Positions 63,101 to 64,000 of a DNA stretch of 64,000 nt are shown one piece after another. Under the pieces are notes generated by a model. The model saw nothing but the letters and a program-made list of their open reading frames with translations, did not search any database and was not told the DNA's origin. Made by a program: the position numbers and the translations under genes. Source of the DNA: Varroa destructor (lineage: Eukaryota; Arthropoda; Arachnida; Mesostigmata; Varroidae); contig NW_019211456.1 in the NCBI RefSeq assembly GCF_002443255.2, positions 33,167,341 to 33,231,340 on the forward strand, in the 5' to 3' direction. Each line of letters opens with the position of its first letter. The stretch's first letter is position 1.

Positions 63101-63222
63101 ACCGATTTGATCTTGATCGAACTGTTCGCACTACTCCCTCCGGCGTACCTGATTTCCTTGAAGGCGTGTTCGAGATTTGATGCCCACACATCGTGGACGC
63201 CCTCCCAGGTATCCGTCCGCAT
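57067..63222 (-). CDS. CNOT7: CCR4-NOT complex deadenylase subunit CNOT7/CAF1/Pop2 (5 coding exons, 268 aa)
   Basis: Exons at 63222-63149, 61079-60966, 60647-60496, 60081-59711 and 57162-57067 join with matching phases into 268 residues, against about 285 in human CNOT7. The product is the CAF1 DEDDh exonuclease that removes poly(A) from mRNA 3' ends as part of CCR4-NOT, in cytoplasm and nucleus. All catalytic residues are present: Asp37 and Glu39 (FDTEFPG), Asp155 (GYDFGYL), His219 and Asp224 (GPQHTAGSD). Other family blocks are [41 protein letters not shown] and [14 protein letters not shown]. It is diverged from the usual sequence: Met replaces Arg in VVARP, the loop before TWQFNF is about three residues shorter, and the C-terminal tail is short. 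The ATG at 63222 is the first in frame after an upstream stop (63319-63321). It may be a second CAF1 copy; one-to-one orthology with CNOT7 or CNOT8 cannot be judged. Confidence 0.93.
57360..57445 (+). mobile_element. Doubtful tRNA-derived SINE head, copy C
   Basis: The word TGTAAT...GCATGCTAGCCT resembles the head of copy A, and TAGC...CTAGC...GGTTCG resembles copy B. Its box B is imperfect (GGTTCGCCC), and the downstream body is only weakly similar. It may be a truncated, decayed copy or chance. Confidence 0.3.
57586..57591 (-). terminator. Poly(A) signal AATAAA inside the last CNOT7 intron
   Basis: A canonical hexamer on the transcribed strand lies about 960 nt downstream of the stop of the alternative terminal exon and upstream of the regular last exon, so it could end a shorter transcript. 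A T-rich stretch follows on the minus strand. Confidence 0.3.
58549..58812 (-). CDS. CNOT7: Candidate alternative terminal exon of the CNOT7-like gene (87 codons)
   Basis: Within the last intron an acceptor (CATCGGTGCTTTCAG) precedes an 88-codon open segment, stop included, that joins in phase 0 to the MRE end of exon 4. It would replace the usual MFFEDNID helix and tail with [20 protein letters not shown] and a polar segment ([15 protein letters not shown], then Asn/Thr/Pro-rich), giving 324 residues. The first 20 residues keep a loose Asp/Glu/hydrophobic pattern reminiscent of the regular exon, so an exon-duplication origin is possible. GC is above the intron background. It could instead belong to another minus-strand gene or be a chance frame. 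Confidence 0.4.
   Translation of the reverse strand, partial: EQLVLDSVLETANHCLEYKGEGADRGSFKVLDVKRDSTLQIEFINGQTKNTAMTNGKTPHNLADSQPIDKPNSTAIGLGVVPSPMAV
59711..60081 (-). CDS. CNOT7: CNOT7-like exon 4, catalytic core
   Basis: Acceptor CATATTATCAG and donor GTAAGA flank two bases plus 123 codons (residues 114 to 237). It carries [26 protein letters not shown] with the third catalytic Asp, [14 protein letters not shown], the [10 protein letters not shown] helix and [14 protein letters not shown] with the catalytic His and Asp. The reading frame continues open for a few codons on either side, but conservation stops exactly at the splice sites. Confidence 0.95.
60496..60647 (-). CDS. CNOT7: CNOT7-like exon 3
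   Basis: Acceptor GAACATAG and donor TCAG|GTAAAT. It encodes [16 protein letters not shown], a short DERGNPKA loop, [10 protein letters not shown] and [11 protein letters not shown]. The first base completes Arg63 and the last begins Gly114. Introns on either side are 318 and 414 bp. Confidence 0.94.
60966..61079 (-). CDS. CNOT7: CNOT7-like exon 2
   Basis: The exon encodes [37 protein letters not shown], with the first two catalytic acidic residues. The donor is CTTCG|GTAGGT; the acceptor AAATTGGAG is pyrimidine-poor, but the phase (AG+G giving Arg25) and conservation fix it. Confidence 0.92.
61080..63148 (-). other. First coding intron of the CNOT7-like gene (2069 bp)
   Basis: AT-rich, with a TA microsatellite at 61297-61311. 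Open frames at 61203-61430 and 61789-61971 (plus strand) and 62484-62907 look like chance frames in intronic DNA. Confidence 0.7.
61297..61311. repeat. (TA)n microsatellite
   Basis: A short alternating A/T run in the CNOT7-like intron. Confidence 0.8.
63149..63222 (-). CDS. CNOT7: CNOT7-like exon 1 (start codon)
   Basis: ATG at 63222-63220 begins [29 protein letters not shown] matches the conserved N-terminal I(R/H)DVW..NLE block of CAF1 proteins. The donor is ATCAG|GTACGC. The frame is open upstream to a stop at 63319-63321 with no earlier ATG, so this start is preferred if no upstream coding exon exists. Confidence 0.88.
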
Positions 63223-64000
63223 CCTAGCCCGACCAACTGCTTCGGAGAGCCACGCACTTTTTCCAGGGTTCTCGCAGTGTTGTTCTTGTTCGAGGGACAC
63301 TATTACTGACGACTGAGTTCAACACTCCACTCAGACACATGCAAAACTGCCGGCATGAGTTAAATGATTCCTGCGTCCACTAAGAGGCTGAGCATATAGA
63401 AACTGTTGCGTGTCACTACACTCTAGTCTGTCTTGAATCTGCATTCGTTTGTGCGTTTATTAAACTTCTAAGAACTAGAGTCTCATGTTTCGTTGATACA
63501 TGATGATTCTCACGAGCAGCGTACCCTGAAGGAGCGCACTGTTGATCCTATTTGGTTGTGTGGATTTTGGCGAACGGCCACAGCGATAAGATTGGCGGAG
63601 CAGAAGGGGTCAATCTGAACGATTTGAATGTGCCGCCACCATCATTGTTTACGCGGTTGTCAAGGGTACATTGAGTCTTAACCTGATTGTGTTGCTGGTC
63701 GGTGCGTGTATCAGTGTGTATGTGGCCGTGTGTGTGTGTGTGTCTGTGGCTGTGTGAGTGTCTGTGTGTATAGTGTGTGTTTGTGAGTGTGTATCTGGAT
63801 GCGAGCGAGCTGGGCGAGCTAGTGTTGTGCAAAGGAAGCGGTGCTTGCTTCGGATGCTTTGCCTATTGGGCTAGTTGTTTGTCGGGTGGCCACTGCTGCT
63901 CCTGTTATTATTAGTGCTTGTGAGGTTGTGAGGACCAAATCGAAGGATACCTGCCTGCTAGCTTGTTTGTCCTTTGTTATCATTCGTGGATCCTGTATTT
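63223..64000 (-). promoter_or_regulatory. Probable 5' UTR/promoter region of the CNOT7-like gene
   Basis: Upstream of the start codon the sequence becomes GC-richer, with an imperfect CA/TG repeat (about 63719-63784) and CAGCAG/CAACA words on the minus strand, a texture common in arthropod 5' UTRs. Possible donors lie at 63682 (CAATCAG|GTTAAG) and near 63950. Open minus-strand frames here (63548-63832) are His/Thr repeats from the CA tract. The transcription start is not visible. Confidence 0.35.
63719..63784. repeat. Imperfect (TG)n repeat
   Basis: TG units interrupted by TC, GC and TA, about 65 bases long. Confidence 0.8.

Noticed and set aside
63548..63832. His/Thr-rich minus-strand protein
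   Set aside because: The composition comes from the CA/TG repeat; the region is better explained as the 5' UTR of the CNOT7-like gene.

Overview
The window is eukaryotic, AT-rich and gene-poor. Split genes with GT/AG introns, long introns, microsatellites, tRNA-derived SINE-like repeats and a metazoan CCR4-NOT subunit point to an animal. Low-complexity CAA/GTT and CA/TG tracts in the presumed UTRs and a PCP4/igloo-type IQ protein fit an arthropod (possibly a chelicerate), but this is inference. Nothing looks prokaryotic or viral, and I see no CRISPR, rRNA or intact tRNA gene.

Two genes can be supported. On the plus strand near the left end (10391-11718) are the last two coding exons of a small calmodulin-binding IQ protein of the PCP4/neurogranin/igloo kind; its upstream exons were not found. 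On the minus strand at the right end (57067-63222) is an essentially complete CNOT7/CAF1/Pop2 deadenylase gene. Its five coding exons join in phase into a 268-residue protein with all DEDDh catalytic residues, followed by a long A-rich 3' UTR down to about 55300. Inside its last intron lies a phase-compatible 264-nt open segment (58549-58812), with its own AATAAA further downstream, that looks like an alternative terminal exon giving a 324-residue isoform.

Between about 12.4 and 55.3 kb I find no gene I can name. It holds two clear and one doubtful tRNA-derived SINE-like copies (34.3, 42.45, 57.35 kb), a 30-bp minisatellite (44.07 kb), TA and other microsatellites, several foldbacks and perfect palindromes, a cluster of TTACGTAA bZIP-type sites (21.2 kb), and a GC-richer degenerate reading frame at 41.0-41.6 kb. 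A handful of exon-like open segments with good splice signals (27.1, 29.7, 33.1, 36.5, 45.1, 50.5, 53.0 kb) are listed at low confidence because such segments also arise by chance in 64 kb.

The two identified genes are not obviously linked in function: one modulates calmodulin, the other shortens mRNA poly(A) tails. The best leads are the alternative CNOT7 C-terminus and the SINE family with a conserved non-tRNA body.
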